64,000 bases of DNA from Enterocloster aldenensis (GTDB lineage Bacteria; Bacillota; Clostridia; Lachnospirales; Lachnospiraceae). Numbering within the stretch: position 1 is the first letter of the stretch; every line of letters begins with the position of its first letter. The notes beneath the pieces were generated by a model, which worked only from the letters and a program-made list of their open reading frames with translations, was not told the origin of the DNA and did no database searches. Below are positions 56,341 to 64,000 of this stretch, one piece after another. The translations under genes and the position numbers were made by a program. The stretch covers positions 931,824 through 995,823 of the forward strand of contig NZ_QVEX01000001.1 in the NCBI RefSeq assembly GCF_003434055.1. The letters run 5' to 3'.

Positions 56341-56476
56341 CACACAACCCTCTTAACCGCCTTCTGACACCGCTCCGGCCTATCATATATTTAAATCCTA
56401 GTTCTATCTTACGAAGGTTTTGACATTTACGCAAGTTTTATTTTAGCTCAGGGGGTACATGACCCCGGTTATCAGG

Positions 56477-56506
56477 AAAGGCTGCCCCCAACCGGAGACA
56501 GCCTTT
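56477..56506 (-). terminator. Terminator of the decarboxylase operon
   Basis: AAAGGCTG/CAGCCTTT stem with a 14-nt loop, 58 bp after the oadA-like stop. Confidence 0.7.
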
Positions 56507-56563
56507 GCATACATATCATCATCAGTTATTTCGTACTTCCCTCTGTTACAGCCCTTATCCCAT

Positions 56564-57976
56564 TTACACAGGATAAGCCTTACTCTCCTTATCAGCCACA
56601 GAGCTGTCCACCTTGGTCTGCTGGGCGGCCCTGTACTCAAAGAAGTCCTTTGCAACAGCCGGGAACAGTGCATAACTCAGCACATCCTCATCCTGCTGCT
56701 TCCACTGTGCGCATTCCTTCTCAAACTGAGGAAGCTGAGGCGGAATCAGGTCGGCTGGACGGCAGGTGATTGGCGTCTCATCGCCGATGATCTTCTTCTG
56801 GACTTCAGGATTAAAGGGCTTAACGGTCTGGCCGAACTCGCCCAGCATGATCTTCTTGGACTCCTTGGGAACCATCTTATAGCGCTCGCCCATGATGACG
56901 TTCATGACAGCCTGGGTACCGACAATCTGTGAAGACGGAGTAACCAGGGGCGGCTCGCCAAAGTCCTTACGCACCCTGGGGATTTCCTCTAAAACCTGGC
57001 GGTACTTGTCTTCCTGTCCGGCTTCCTTTAACTGGCTTACCAGGTTGGAAAGCATGCCGCCCGGAACCTGGTACTGAAGGGTCTTGATATTAACGCCCAG
57101 CACCTTTGGATTCAGGAGGCCGCTCTTAAGCGCCTGCTCACGCACGGGCTGGAAGTGGTCTGCAATCTCAGCCAGCAGCGTCTGGTCATAACCAGTGTCG
57201 TAAGGTGTGCCGCGGAAGGTCTCAACCATGACCTCGGTTGCGGGCTGGCTGGTTCCCAGTGCCAGAGGAGACATTGCACAGTCAATGATCTCACAGCCTG
57301 CCTCTACTGCCTTTAAGTAGGTCATGGAAGCAACGCCGGAGGTGTAATGGGTATGCAGGTCGATTGGAAGCTTGGTTCCTTCCTTCAGGGCCTGTACCAG
57401 CTCAGCTGCAGCGTACGGTGTCAGAAGTCCGGCCATATCCTTGATACACAGGGAATCAGCGCCCATGTCCTCAATCCTCTTGGCAATGTCCTTCCAGTAA
57501 TCCAGTGTATATGCGTCACCCAGTGTATAGCACAGGGCAATCTGGGCATGACCCTTTTCCTTGTTGGTAGCCTTAACAGCTGTCTCCAGGTTGCGGATAT
57601 CGTTCAGACAGTCAAAAATACGAATGATATCAATACCATTGGCAATGGACTTCTGTACAAAGTACTCCACCACATCATCTGCATAGTGGTTATATCCCAG
57701 GATATTCTGTCCGCGGAACAGCATCTGCAGCTTGGTATTCTTAAAACCATCCCTCAGTTTCCTCAGTCTGTCCCATGGGTCTTCCTTCAGGAAACGAAGG
57801 CAGGAGTCAAATGTAGCGCCGCCCCAGCACTCAACTGCGTGGTAGCCTACTTTGTCCATCTTATCAATAATGGGCAGCATCTGCTCAGTAGACATCCTGG
57901 TTGCAAGCAAGGACTGATGGGCGTCACGAAGGACGGTCTCCACAATCTTTACTGGCCTCTTCTCTATCTCTGCCAT
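56564..57976 (-). CDS. oadA: Oxaloacetate decarboxylase/pyruvate carboxylase-type carboxyltransferase subunit (no biotin domain)
   Basis: 470 residues. RPVKIVETVLRDAHQSLLATRMS (metal-binding start of the DRE-TIM fold), MLFRGQNILGYNHYADD, IDLHTHYTSGVASMTY with metal His, and a conserved barrel. It moves CO2 between biotin and pyruvate/oxaloacetate. It lacks a lipoyl-type tail; the biotin carrier is the separate gene at 59211. Last gene of the operon. Confidence 0.92.
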   Translation of the reverse strand: MAEIEKRPVKIVETVLRDAHQSLLATRMSTEQMLPIIDKMDKVGYHAVECWGGATFDSCLRFLKEDPWDRLRKLRDGFKNTKLQMLFRGQNILGYNHYADDVVEYFVQKSIANGIDIIRIFDCLNDIRNLETAVKATNKEKGHAQIALCYTLGDAYTLDYWKDIAKRIEDMGADSLCIKDMAGLLTPYAAAELVQALKEGTKLPIDLHTHYTSGVASMTYLKAVEAGCEIIDCAMSPLALGTSQPATEVMVETFRGTPYDTGYDQTLLAEIADHFQPVREQALKSGLLNPKVLGVNIKTLQYQVPGGMLSNLVSQLKEAGQEDKYRQVLEEIPRVRKDFGEPPLVTPSSQIVGTQAVMNVIMGERYKMVPKESKKIMLGEFGQTVKPFNPEVQKKIIGDETPITCRPADLIPPQLPQFEKECAQWKQQDEDVLSYALFPAVAKDFFEYRAAQQTKVDSSVADKESKAYPV

Positions 57977-58014
57977 AGTTATAATCCTCCTATAATTGTC
58001 AAAATGTTATACCG

Positions 58015-59160
58015 TTATACCCCAAAGATTGCCATGAACGTACCGGCTGCAACCGCAGTACCGATAACGCCTGCAACGTTGGGTCCCATGGCATGCATCA
58101 GCAGGAAGTTGGTAGGATCTGCTTCAGAACCAACCTTCTGGGATACACGCGCGGCCATAGGAACTGCAGATACGCCTGCGGAACCGATTAACGGGTTGAT
58201 CTTTCCTCCGGTAATCTTGCAGAGGAGCTTTCCGAAAAGAACGCCGCCAATGGTGCCGAAACAGAATGCAACAAGGCCCAGGACAACAATCTTAACGGTG
58301 GTTGCATTTAAAAATGCTTCAGCGCTGGTGGTTGCTCCGACTGAAGTTCCCAGCAGGATGACTACAATATACATCAGCGCGTTGCTTGCCGTGTCAGCCA
58401 GCTGCTTCACAACGCCGCTCTCACGGAACAGGTTGCCTAACATCAGCATGCCCACAAGAGGAGCTGTGGACGGCAGGATCAGACACACTACCACGGTTAC
58501 GATGATTGGGAATAAAATCTTCTCCAGCTTGGATACCGGACGAAGCTGTTCCATCTTGATCTTACGTTCTTTCTCAGTTGTAAGCAGCTTCATGAACGGC
58601 GGCTGGATGATCGGCACCAGCGCCATATAGGAATATGCTGCCACTGCAATGGGTCCCATGATCTGTGTCTGTCCCAGCTTGCTGCACAGGAACAGGGATG
58701 TGGGGCCGTCCGCTCCGCCGATGATGGAGATGGCGGCCGCTTCCTTGCCCGAGAATCCCAGCAGGATAGCCAGGAAATAAGCGGAATAGATACCCAGCTG
58801 CGCCGCGGCTCCCATAATAAAGCTGATTGGGTTGGCTATCAGCGGACCAAAGTCCGTCATGGCGCCCACGCCCAGGAATATAAGGGACGGTAAAATGCTC
58901 CACTCATCCAGCTGGAAGAAATACCACAAAAGCCCTCCGGTCCCATTGGATGTCTGTTCCGGTGAATACATGATCTCAGGATAAATATTAACCAGCAGCA
59001 TACCGAATGCAATGGGAATCAGAAGCAGGGGCTCATACCCCTTCCTGATGGCCAGATACAAGAACACCAGGGCTACTACGATCATTGCATAATTGCCTGC
59101 GTCCAAATGGAAAAACGCCATCTGGTTCAGCAGGTTGTTAACTATATTGCCAAAATCCAT
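58015..59160 (-). CDS. oadB: Na+-transporting decarboxylase beta subunit
   Basis: 381 residues with about nine to eleven membrane helices, including GVGAMTDFGPLIANPISFIMGAAAQ in outline and SIIGGADGPTSLF, a family signature with the Na+-binding Asp. It turns decarboxylation of carboxy-biotin into outward Na+ pumping. Second from last gene in the operon. Confidence 0.95.
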   Translation of the reverse strand: MDFGNIVNNLLNQMAFFHLDAGNYAMIVVALVFLYLAIRKGYEPLLLIPIAFGMLLVNIYPEIMYSPEQTSNGTGGLLWYFFQLDEWSILPSLIFLGVGAMTDFGPLIANPISFIMGAAAQLGIYSAYFLAILLGFSGKEAAAISIIGGADGPTSLFLCSKLGQTQIMGPIAVAAYSYMALVPIIQPPFMKLLTTEKERKIKMEQLRPVSKLEKILFPIIVTVVVCLILPSTAPLVGMLMLGNLFRESGVVKQLADTASNALMYIVVILLGTSVGATTSAEAFLNATTVKIVVLGLVAFCFGTIGGVLFGKLLCKITGGKINPLIGSAGVSAVPMAARVSQKVGSEADPTNFLLMHAMGPNVAGVIGTAVAAGTFMAIFGV

Positions 59161-59210
59161 AATGTTCCCTCCATAATGAATCCCATATTACTATGGACCC
59201 ACCTATTTTA

Positions 59211-59594
59211 TTAGTTCAGAGTAGCCAAAACCGCGCCTGATTCAACGGAATCGCCAGTGGATACATTAATGCTGGCAATGGTTCCATCCTGAGGAGCCAC
59301 GATATCATTTTCCATCTTCATTGCTTCCAGGACCAGGATGACGTCGCCCTTCTTCACAGCCTGGCCAACAGCGCCCTTAACAGCCACTACCTTGCCAGGC
59401 ATTGGAGCCGCAACCTGTACGGAGCCTGCTGCGCCTGCCGGTGCAGGAGCTGCCGCCGGCGCGGGAGCTGCTGCCGGTGCCGGTGCCGCTGCTGGCGCAA
59501 CAGGAGCTGCTGCCGGTGCAGCACCTGCGGCTGCGCCTTCTTCTACGGTTACTGCATATGCTTTTCCATTAACTGTAATTGTATATGTCTTCAT
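59211..59594 (-). CDS. Biotin carboxyl carrier protein
   Basis: 127 residues: short N-terminal part, an Ala/Pro linker of about 40 residues (APAAAPAPAAAP repeats), and a biotinyl domain with EAMKMEND near 89-96, where the Lys is biotinylated. It swings the carboxy-biotin among the two carboxyltransferases and the membrane subunit. Confidence 0.95.
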   Translation of the reverse strand: MKTYTITVNGKAYAVTVEEGAAAGAAPAAAPVAPAAAPAPAAAPAPAAAPAPAGAAGSVQVAAPMPGKVVAVKGAVGQAVKKGDVILVLEAMKMENDIVAPQDGTIASINVSTGDSVESGAVLATLN

Positions 59595-59639
59595 TATATA
59601 ATTCCTCCTGAAATTAAGAATAATTACGGAATCCTGTTC

Positions 59640-60449
59640 CTATCTCCGCCTGGAACCCTGTACGCGGCGGATGGAACGAACCACCAGACCGTTAGAAGAA
59701 GTTCCCTCATAAGCGGCTATGGCCGCTGTGATAACTGCTACAAGCTCGGCATCGCCGGATAAATCCGGGCCTGCTGCCGGTGCTGCGGGCGCTGCCTTTA
59801 CCGGAACCGGTGCTGGCGCCGGCGCATCATTCTTTGCTTTAAGCCCATTCTCCCACTTGTGGATCAATTTGAAGCAGGCAATCAGCAGGCTGATGAAAAT
59901 CAAAACAGTAAACACTGTCCCGATACCAATCACAGCATATACCGTGGCTGTCTCCAGCAGGCTGCCCACGCTCTTATCATCTTCCGACGCATCAACCAGT
60001 TCGGTAAACTCAGATACAACCTTGCCGGTGGCATCATTTACATTGACCACATACTGCATCTTTCCTTCGGTGAAGGTAACCGGAAGGGCAACCGTATAGC
60101 TGCCGTCAGACAGGAGCACCACCGATGCGCCGTCCAGATCCACATCCCTTACTTCGCCGAATTCATGCTTCGCATCAATCAGGACATTAAAGTAATTAAC
60201 GCTGTCTTCGGTTCCCACTTTCTCATACATGGCCTTCTGGACATTCAGCTGTTCCAGGGATACTGACAAATCCTGTGCCGCCTGTATTTTCTTACTGATG
60301 GCCATGTTCTCATCTACGGGGGTTCCCTCCATGCTGATCTGGGGAACTTTTGCTGCAGCATCATCCTGTTTAGCAGAGCAGGCAGACAGGCTCATCAGGC
60401 AGGCAGCCATCAGAACCGCTGCTGCCGCTCGTTTCATTAATCGTCTCAT
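59640..60449 (-). CDS. OadG-like gamma subunit with extra extracellular lipoprotein domain
   Basis: 269 residues, much longer than usual gamma subunits (about 80-100). A lipobox (LMSLSAC) near residue 24, an outer domain with an NVNDATGKVVSEF strand pattern, one helix (VYAVIGIGTVFTVLIFISLLIACF, near 170-195), and an Ala/Pro-rich cytoplasmic tail. The helix and tail match OadG; the outer domain is an addition. Assembles the decarboxylase complex. Confidence 0.8.
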   Translation of the reverse strand: MRRLMKRAAAAVLMAACLMSLSACSAKQDDAAAKVPQISMEGTPVDENMAISKKIQAAQDLSVSLEQLNVQKAMYEKVGTEDSVNYFNVLIDAKHEFGEVRDVDLDGASVVLLSDGSYTVALPVTFTEGKMQYVVNVNDATGKVVSEFTELVDASEDDKSVGSLLETATVYAVIGIGTVFTVLIFISLLIACFKLIHKWENGLKAKNDAPAPAPVPVKAAPAAPAAGPDLSGDAELVAVITAAIAAYEGTSSNGLVVRSIRRVQGSRRR

Positions 60450-60466
60450 ATACCTGTCACCTCTCT

Positions 60467-61919
60467 TTAAACCGTGCCATGCTTCTTAGACGGACGGTCC
60501 TCTCTCTTTGTGAACAGCATTTCAAAGGCCGCGATTACCCTCTGACGGGTCTCCTCTGCCTTGATGATATCATCTACATATCCTCTCTTAGCAGCCGCTA
60601 CGGCGCTGGACTGCAGCGTGGTATACTCTGCTGTCTTCTCCGCAATCAGGGCAGCCGCGTTCCCGGATGCGCTGATTTCGCCTGCGTACATGATTTTAAC
60701 TGCTTCAGCCGGATTCATCATGCCGATGACAGCGTTCGGCCATGCGTAAACCACATCCGCGCCAATGGACTTGCTGCCCATGGTCAGGTATGCGCTGCCG
60801 AATGCCTCCTTCACAACAACCGTTACCTTTGGCACGCTTGCATTGGCATATGCATAGGTAAGGCGCGCCGCTGCCTTGGCAATCCTTCTCTCGCTGCACT
60901 TCTTAGCCTTGTAGCCCTTAACGTTCACAAGGGTAAGTACAGGAATGTTGAAGGCGTCACAGAAATTGATGAAGTCCGTTGCCTTATCACAGCCCTTGCC
61001 GGACAGTACGGCCTCAAACTCTTCCTTCTTCTCACCGTCTTCATAAACCTCGGTGCGGTTTGCAACGCAGCCAATGGTTGTCCCATTCAGGCGGATGAAG
61101 CCGGTTACCATGCAGGGTTCATAAGCTTTCTTAACTTCCATAAAGAAATTATTGTCAGAAATCATGGACAATGCCAGGGCCGTATCCCCTGTGCATGCAC
61201 CCAGGTTCTCACATATGCGGTTTAAATCATCCTGGCACTCGCCATAGGACATATCATCTTCATTATTGGATGGCAGTATGGATACCAGGCTGCGTATCTG
61301 GGACAGGATAGAGGCTTCGTCCCCTGTAAAATCAGCCAGACCTGACTCCCTGGCCTGGAATTCAGCTGAGGAAGTGTCACATTTTTCCTTGTAGTTCCCA
61401 TCAATTGCATTCGGTGCATTGACAAACAGCCTGCCGGACTTCTCTTCCATAAAGGTGAAATCCGTAATGCCTGCAGATACCGCCATGCCGCCGCCGCAGG
61501 TTCCAAAGATTGCTGTTATCTGTGGAATCACGCCGGATGCCATGGTCTGGCTTAAATACAGCTTCCCAAAGCCGTCCAGTGCGTCGGTTGCTTCCTGAAG
61601 ACGCAGTCCTGCACAGTCCACTAGGCCAACCACAGGCGCTCCCATCTTCATTGCCATGGAATAGATGTTGCAGATCTTCTTTGCATGCATTTCACCCATG
61701 GAACCGCCTAATACTGACGCATCCTGGCTGTATACATACACCAGGCATCCACCGATGGTACCATAACCGGTAACCACACCATCAGCCGGGGTCTCCTGCT
61801 CAGTCATGTTAAAGTCCGTACTTCTGGCAGTGATGTACGCGCCGACTTCAACAAAACTGTTCTCATCAAGCAGTGCCGCGATGCGGCTGCTTGCTGAAGT
61901 TTGTGCTGAATTACTCATT
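60467..61919 (-). CDS. mmdA: Acyl-CoA carboxyltransferase subunit (methylmalonyl-CoA decarboxylase/12S-like)
   Basis: 484 residues from ATG 61917-61919 (GGAGG upstream). Crotonase-like fold: QDASVLGGSMGEMHAKKI, FGTCGGGMAVSAGITDF (oxyanion), and KEAFGSAYLTMGSKSIGADVVYAWPNA in outline. Carries CO2 from an acyl-CoA such as methylmalonyl-CoA to biotin. First gene of the operon behind a clear promoter at 62019-62047. Confidence 0.9.
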
Positions 61920-62018
61920 TTCCAGTCCTCCATCATTCATAAGTTTAACAATATCTAAGCATCACAGCCGCCCAAAACAGCCATGACGCAAAAAAAAGCA
62001 GAAATATTGCCACATACT

Positions 62019-62047
62019 ATTATAATAATAAATTTGTCAAATTTCAA
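62019..62047 (-). promoter_or_regulatory. Promoter of the decarboxylase operon
   Basis: Minus strand TTGAAA (62042-62047), 17-nt spacer, TATAAT (62019-62024), 100 bp upstream of the mmdA-like start. Confidence 0.75.
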
Positions 62048-62177
62048 GTTCTTTCGGTATAAAAAGGTGAAAATATTAACGAACCGCCAAATGGGGAATA
62101 TGGAAAGGAGTTGTAGCATTTCCAAAAGAAAAAGAAAGGCTGCAGCTCCATTTTTGTTAGATAGTACTCAATAATTT

Positions 62178-63392
62178 TTATCCGATTGAAAAAAATTTGT
62201 CATGGATGACCTGGACCGCTTTATCCGCATCCTTCTTGTCAACCAGTACCGATATCTTAATCTCGCTGGTGGAAATCATGTTGATGTTGATATTGGCATC
62301 GTAAAGCGCCTCAAACAGCGTGGCTGCCACCCCGGGATTGTTGATCATGCCCGCGCCCACAACAGAGACCTTTGCGATTTCCGTGTTGGTCTCAAGCCGC
62401 GCATAGCGGATTTCATCCCTGTGGTCCTCAAGAAGCCCGGCCGCCCTTAAAAGGTCTGATTCGGCAACGGTAAAGCAGATGTCCTTGCCCTCCTCATGGC
62501 CAATGCCCTGAAGGATGATGTCCACATTGATGTGGTTCTGGGCCAGAAGGGAAAACACCTTAAAAGAGGTTCCTATTTCGTTGGGCACCCCAATCAGTGC
62601 AATCCTTGAAATATTCTTATCCTTTGCCACGCTGCTGATATATGACTTTTCCATACGCTTTACTACTCCCTTCACTTTTGTGCCCGGATGGCCCGTAAAG
62701 CTTGAGAGCACCTCCAGTCTCACATTATATTTCTTTGCCATCTCCACCGAACGGTTATGTAACACCCGGGCGCCCAGGGTGGCCAGCTCCAGCATCTCGT
62801 TGTAGGTCACCTCATCCAGCTTCCTGGCTCCCTTTACCGTCCTTGGATCCGCGGTGTATACGCCGTCCACATCCGTGTAAATCTGACATAATTCCGCATC
62901 CAGGGCGGCTGCCAGGGCCACTGCCGACGTGTCGGATCCCCCCCTTCCAAGGGTGGTGATATCCTGGTTCCTGTTGATTCCCTGGAATCCGGTGACAATG
63001 ACAATCTTCCTCTGGTTCAGCTCCGCCTCAATCCGCTCCGTGTCCACCCGCTTGATCCTGGCGTTCCTGGAAACCGTGTTGGTGAACATGCCGGCCTGCC
63101 AGCCCGTAAGGGATATGACGGGGCAGCCCAGGGCTTCAATGGCCATGGCGCACAGGGATACTGATATCTGTTCCCCTGTGGACAGCAGCATATCCATCTC
63201 CCGGTTGGATGCATTGGGATTCACCTTCCCTGCCATCGCTATCAGGTCGTCCGTGGTGTCTCCCTGTGCGGAAAGCACGGCCACTACCTGGTTTCCCGCC
63301 TTATAGGTGTCCGTGATGATTTTTGCCACATTACGGAGCCTGTCTGTGTCAGCTACCGAGGTCCCTCCGAATTTCTGTACAATTAAACCCAT
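62178..63392 (-). CDS. lysC: Aspartate kinase
   Basis: 404 residues from ATG 63390-63392 (GGAAAGGAACAGGT). N-terminal kinase domain VQKFGGTSVADTDRLRNVA with the KFGGTS motif, then GRGGSDTSAVALAAALDAE, and two C-terminal ACT domains. First step of lysine, threonine and methionine synthesis; the ACT domains bind the end products. Two hairpins precede it (see 63418 and 63453). Confidence 0.95.
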   Translation of the reverse strand: MGLIVQKFGGTSVADTDRLRNVAKIITDTYKAGNQVVAVLSAQGDTTDDLIAMAGKVNPNASNREMDMLLSTGEQISVSLCAMAIEALGCPVISLTGWQAGMFTNTVSRNARIKRVDTERIEAELNQRKIVIVTGFQGINRNQDITTLGRGGSDTSAVALAAALDAELCQIYTDVDGVYTADPRTVKGARKLDEVTYNEMLELATLGARVLHNRSVEMAKKYNVRLEVLSSFTGHPGTKVKGVVKRMEKSYISSVAKDKNISRIALIGVPNEIGTSFKVFSLLAQNHINVDIILQGIGHEEGKDICFTVAESDLLRAAGLLEDHRDEIRYARLETNTEIAKVSVVGAGMINNPGVAATLFEALYDANININMISTSEIKISVLVDKKDADKAVQVIHDKFFSIG

Positions 63393-63417
63393 ACCTGTTC
63401 CTTTCCATACCTGTTCT

Positions 63418-63446
63418 GTGTACTCCCGGAATCTCCGGGAGTACAC
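63418..63446 (-). promoter_or_regulatory. Leader hairpin of lysC
   Basis: Perfect 13-bp stem GTGTACTCCCGGA/TCCGGGAGTACAC with a 3-nt loop, 26 bp before the start codon. Position suggests a translation or processing control element; no T-box or lysine riboswitch consensus is visible. Confidence 0.5.
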
Positions 63447-63452
63447 TTCTAT

Positions 63453-63488
63453 AAAAAGGAGCAGCGACCACCAGGTACACTGCTCCTT
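63453..63488 (-). terminator. Terminator between the upstream gene and lysC
   Basis: Minus strand AAGGAGCAG/CTGCTCCTT stem and TTTTT. Ends the transcript of the gene at 63705 or acts as an attenuator for lysC. Confidence 0.75.
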
Positions 63489-63536
63489 AAGCCTTTTCTA
63501 TTAATATTTTACACGCTGGGCCTTGTTTGTCAACCA

Positions 63537-63696
63537 GAGCGTGTTTGAAAATTGCTTTCCGTCGGCTGTGCGTCCCACTTTGTGGGAGATTTGGCCCAAA
63601 TGAGCGCGGCGTAGCGGGCTACGTTAAGTGAATTTGGGCCAAATATACCGCGAAGTGGGGCGGGCAGACGGCGGGAATGAATTTTCAAACACGCTC
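63537..63696. mobile_element. MITE-like palindromic repeat, copy 2 (160 bp)
   Basis: Terminal 17-bp perfect inverted repeat GAGCGTGTTTGAAAATT. Shares internal stems with copy 1 (45453), including CCCACTTTGTGGG and GTAGCGGGCTAC; the stem ATTTGGCCC/GGGCCAAAT corresponds to ATTTGGTC/GACCAAAT in copy 1. Lacks the 40-bp insert near the right end. Confidence 0.82.
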
Positions 63697-63704
63697 CAGG
63701 GCCT

Positions 63705-64000
63705 TTAATTTTCCAGGCTCCTCCACTTAAAGTTTGGCACCACATCGGACCATTTGCTGATACCGATGATGGGTTTGGCAAACTCCGTTGCCTCCAGGGT
63801 GGCATTTTTCTTATCAATATCCCTGAATACCTGCCATATCTTCTTGCGCTTGGTTGCCACTATCAGGTTGGGCTGGTTCATATCGCATTCCCAGAGTCCG
63901 AACTTCAGGCCGTCCTTTGCCTCTGAAGGCGCATCCACCTGGCGGCTCACCGTATAGGCGTCAATATATGGGTTGCTGTCCACCAGGTAATAGGAGTAGG
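63705..64000 (-). CDS. Unrecognised protein, C-terminal part
   Basis: The frame is open to the window edge (upstream of an internal GTG it reads YSYYL, so the gene begins outside). About 98 C-terminal residues, with SRQVDAPSEAKDGLKFGLWECDMNQPN and ...KRKKIWQVFRDIDKKNATLEA. No family recognised; rich in Lys, Asp and Trp. Confidence 0.6.
   Translation of the reverse strand, partial: YSYYLVDSNPYIDAYTVSRQVDAPSEAKDGLKFGLWECDMNQPNLIVATKRKKIWQVFRDIDKKNATLEATEFAKPIIGISKWSDVVPNFKWRSLEN

Noticed and set aside
57347..58630. 427-codon plus-strand frame opposite oadA and oadB
   Set aside because: Lies antisense across two well-supported genes and their gap; composition is that of a shadow frame.
63393..63500. 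Lysine riboswitch or T-box for lysC
   Set aside because: Only two simple hairpins are present; the leader is too short and lacks the T-box sequence and the lysine aptamer core.

Overview
The window looks like a genomic piece of a gut Lachnospiraceae-type Clostridia (Enterocloster/Clostridium bolteae-like; inferred). The grounds are the chromosomal gene set (TRAP and TctABC carboxylate transporters, a five-gene Na+-pumping biotin decarboxylase operon, glycogen phosphorylase and MalQ), Gram-positive AAGGAGG ribosome sites with frequent TTG/GTG starts, and Tn1549/Tn4451-type mobile DNA. About half of the window is mobile DNA, arranged as nested insertions.

1-22593: right-hand part of an integrative conjugative element (ICE) of the Tn1549-like backbone. 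In order it has the end of a VirB6-like protein, PrgI, VirB4, a DNA methyltransferase, a CHAP cell-wall hydrolase, DUF4315 and DUF4366 proteins, topoisomerase III, a giant ArdA-ArdC-YodL anti-restriction fusion, small ICE proteins, then (minus strand) an HTH_16 protein, a MOBP relaxase and MobC, an XRE regulator, an AT-rich resistance-like cargo (attenuator leader, KTR protein, divergent RlmN/Cfr-like radical-SAM rRNA methyltransferase), sigma-like and HTH_16 regulators, TnpW and a large serine recombinase at the end. Two inverted copies of an oriT-like site lie at 9480 and 16721.

22594-31873: part of a second, mobilizable element (Tn4451-like IME), mostly on the minus strand: a truncated serine recombinase cut by the ICE, a small conserved protein, YdbC/PC4, ParB, a MobV relaxase with a recognisable pMV158-type oriT, a RepA-like ATPase with flanking iteron-like repeats, three sigma-like regulators, a KTR protein, tet(O) with its attenuator, and a frameshifted tnpV. 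The IME is inserted in tctA at a CCTACA-TC-TGTAGG palindrome. The order is therefore ICE inside IME inside tctA.

31874-45700: chromosome. It holds the broken tctCBA operon with its LacI regulator and three GCAAACGNTTGC operators, a shikimate-kinase-like protein with a coiled-coil tail, a flavin reductase, a CBS pyrophosphatase, a cell-wall-binding repeat protein, a cation/proton antiporter behind a fluoride riboswitch, a GNAT acetyltransferase, malQ surrounded by three minisatellites, and an AraC regulator.

45700-64000: glycogen phosphorylase, a subtilisin-like protease, a TRAP-transporter/FGGY-kinase/HpaI-aldolase operon headed by an unusual fusion of a ketopantoate-reductase-like dehydrogenase to a GntR/FCD regulator (with a palindromic operator just upstream of dctP), the decarboxylase operon (mmdA-like, oadG-like, BCCP, oadB, oadA-like), lysC, and the end of an unrecognised gene. 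Two copies of a palindromic MITE-like repeat (45453 and 63537) and two half copies are scattered here.
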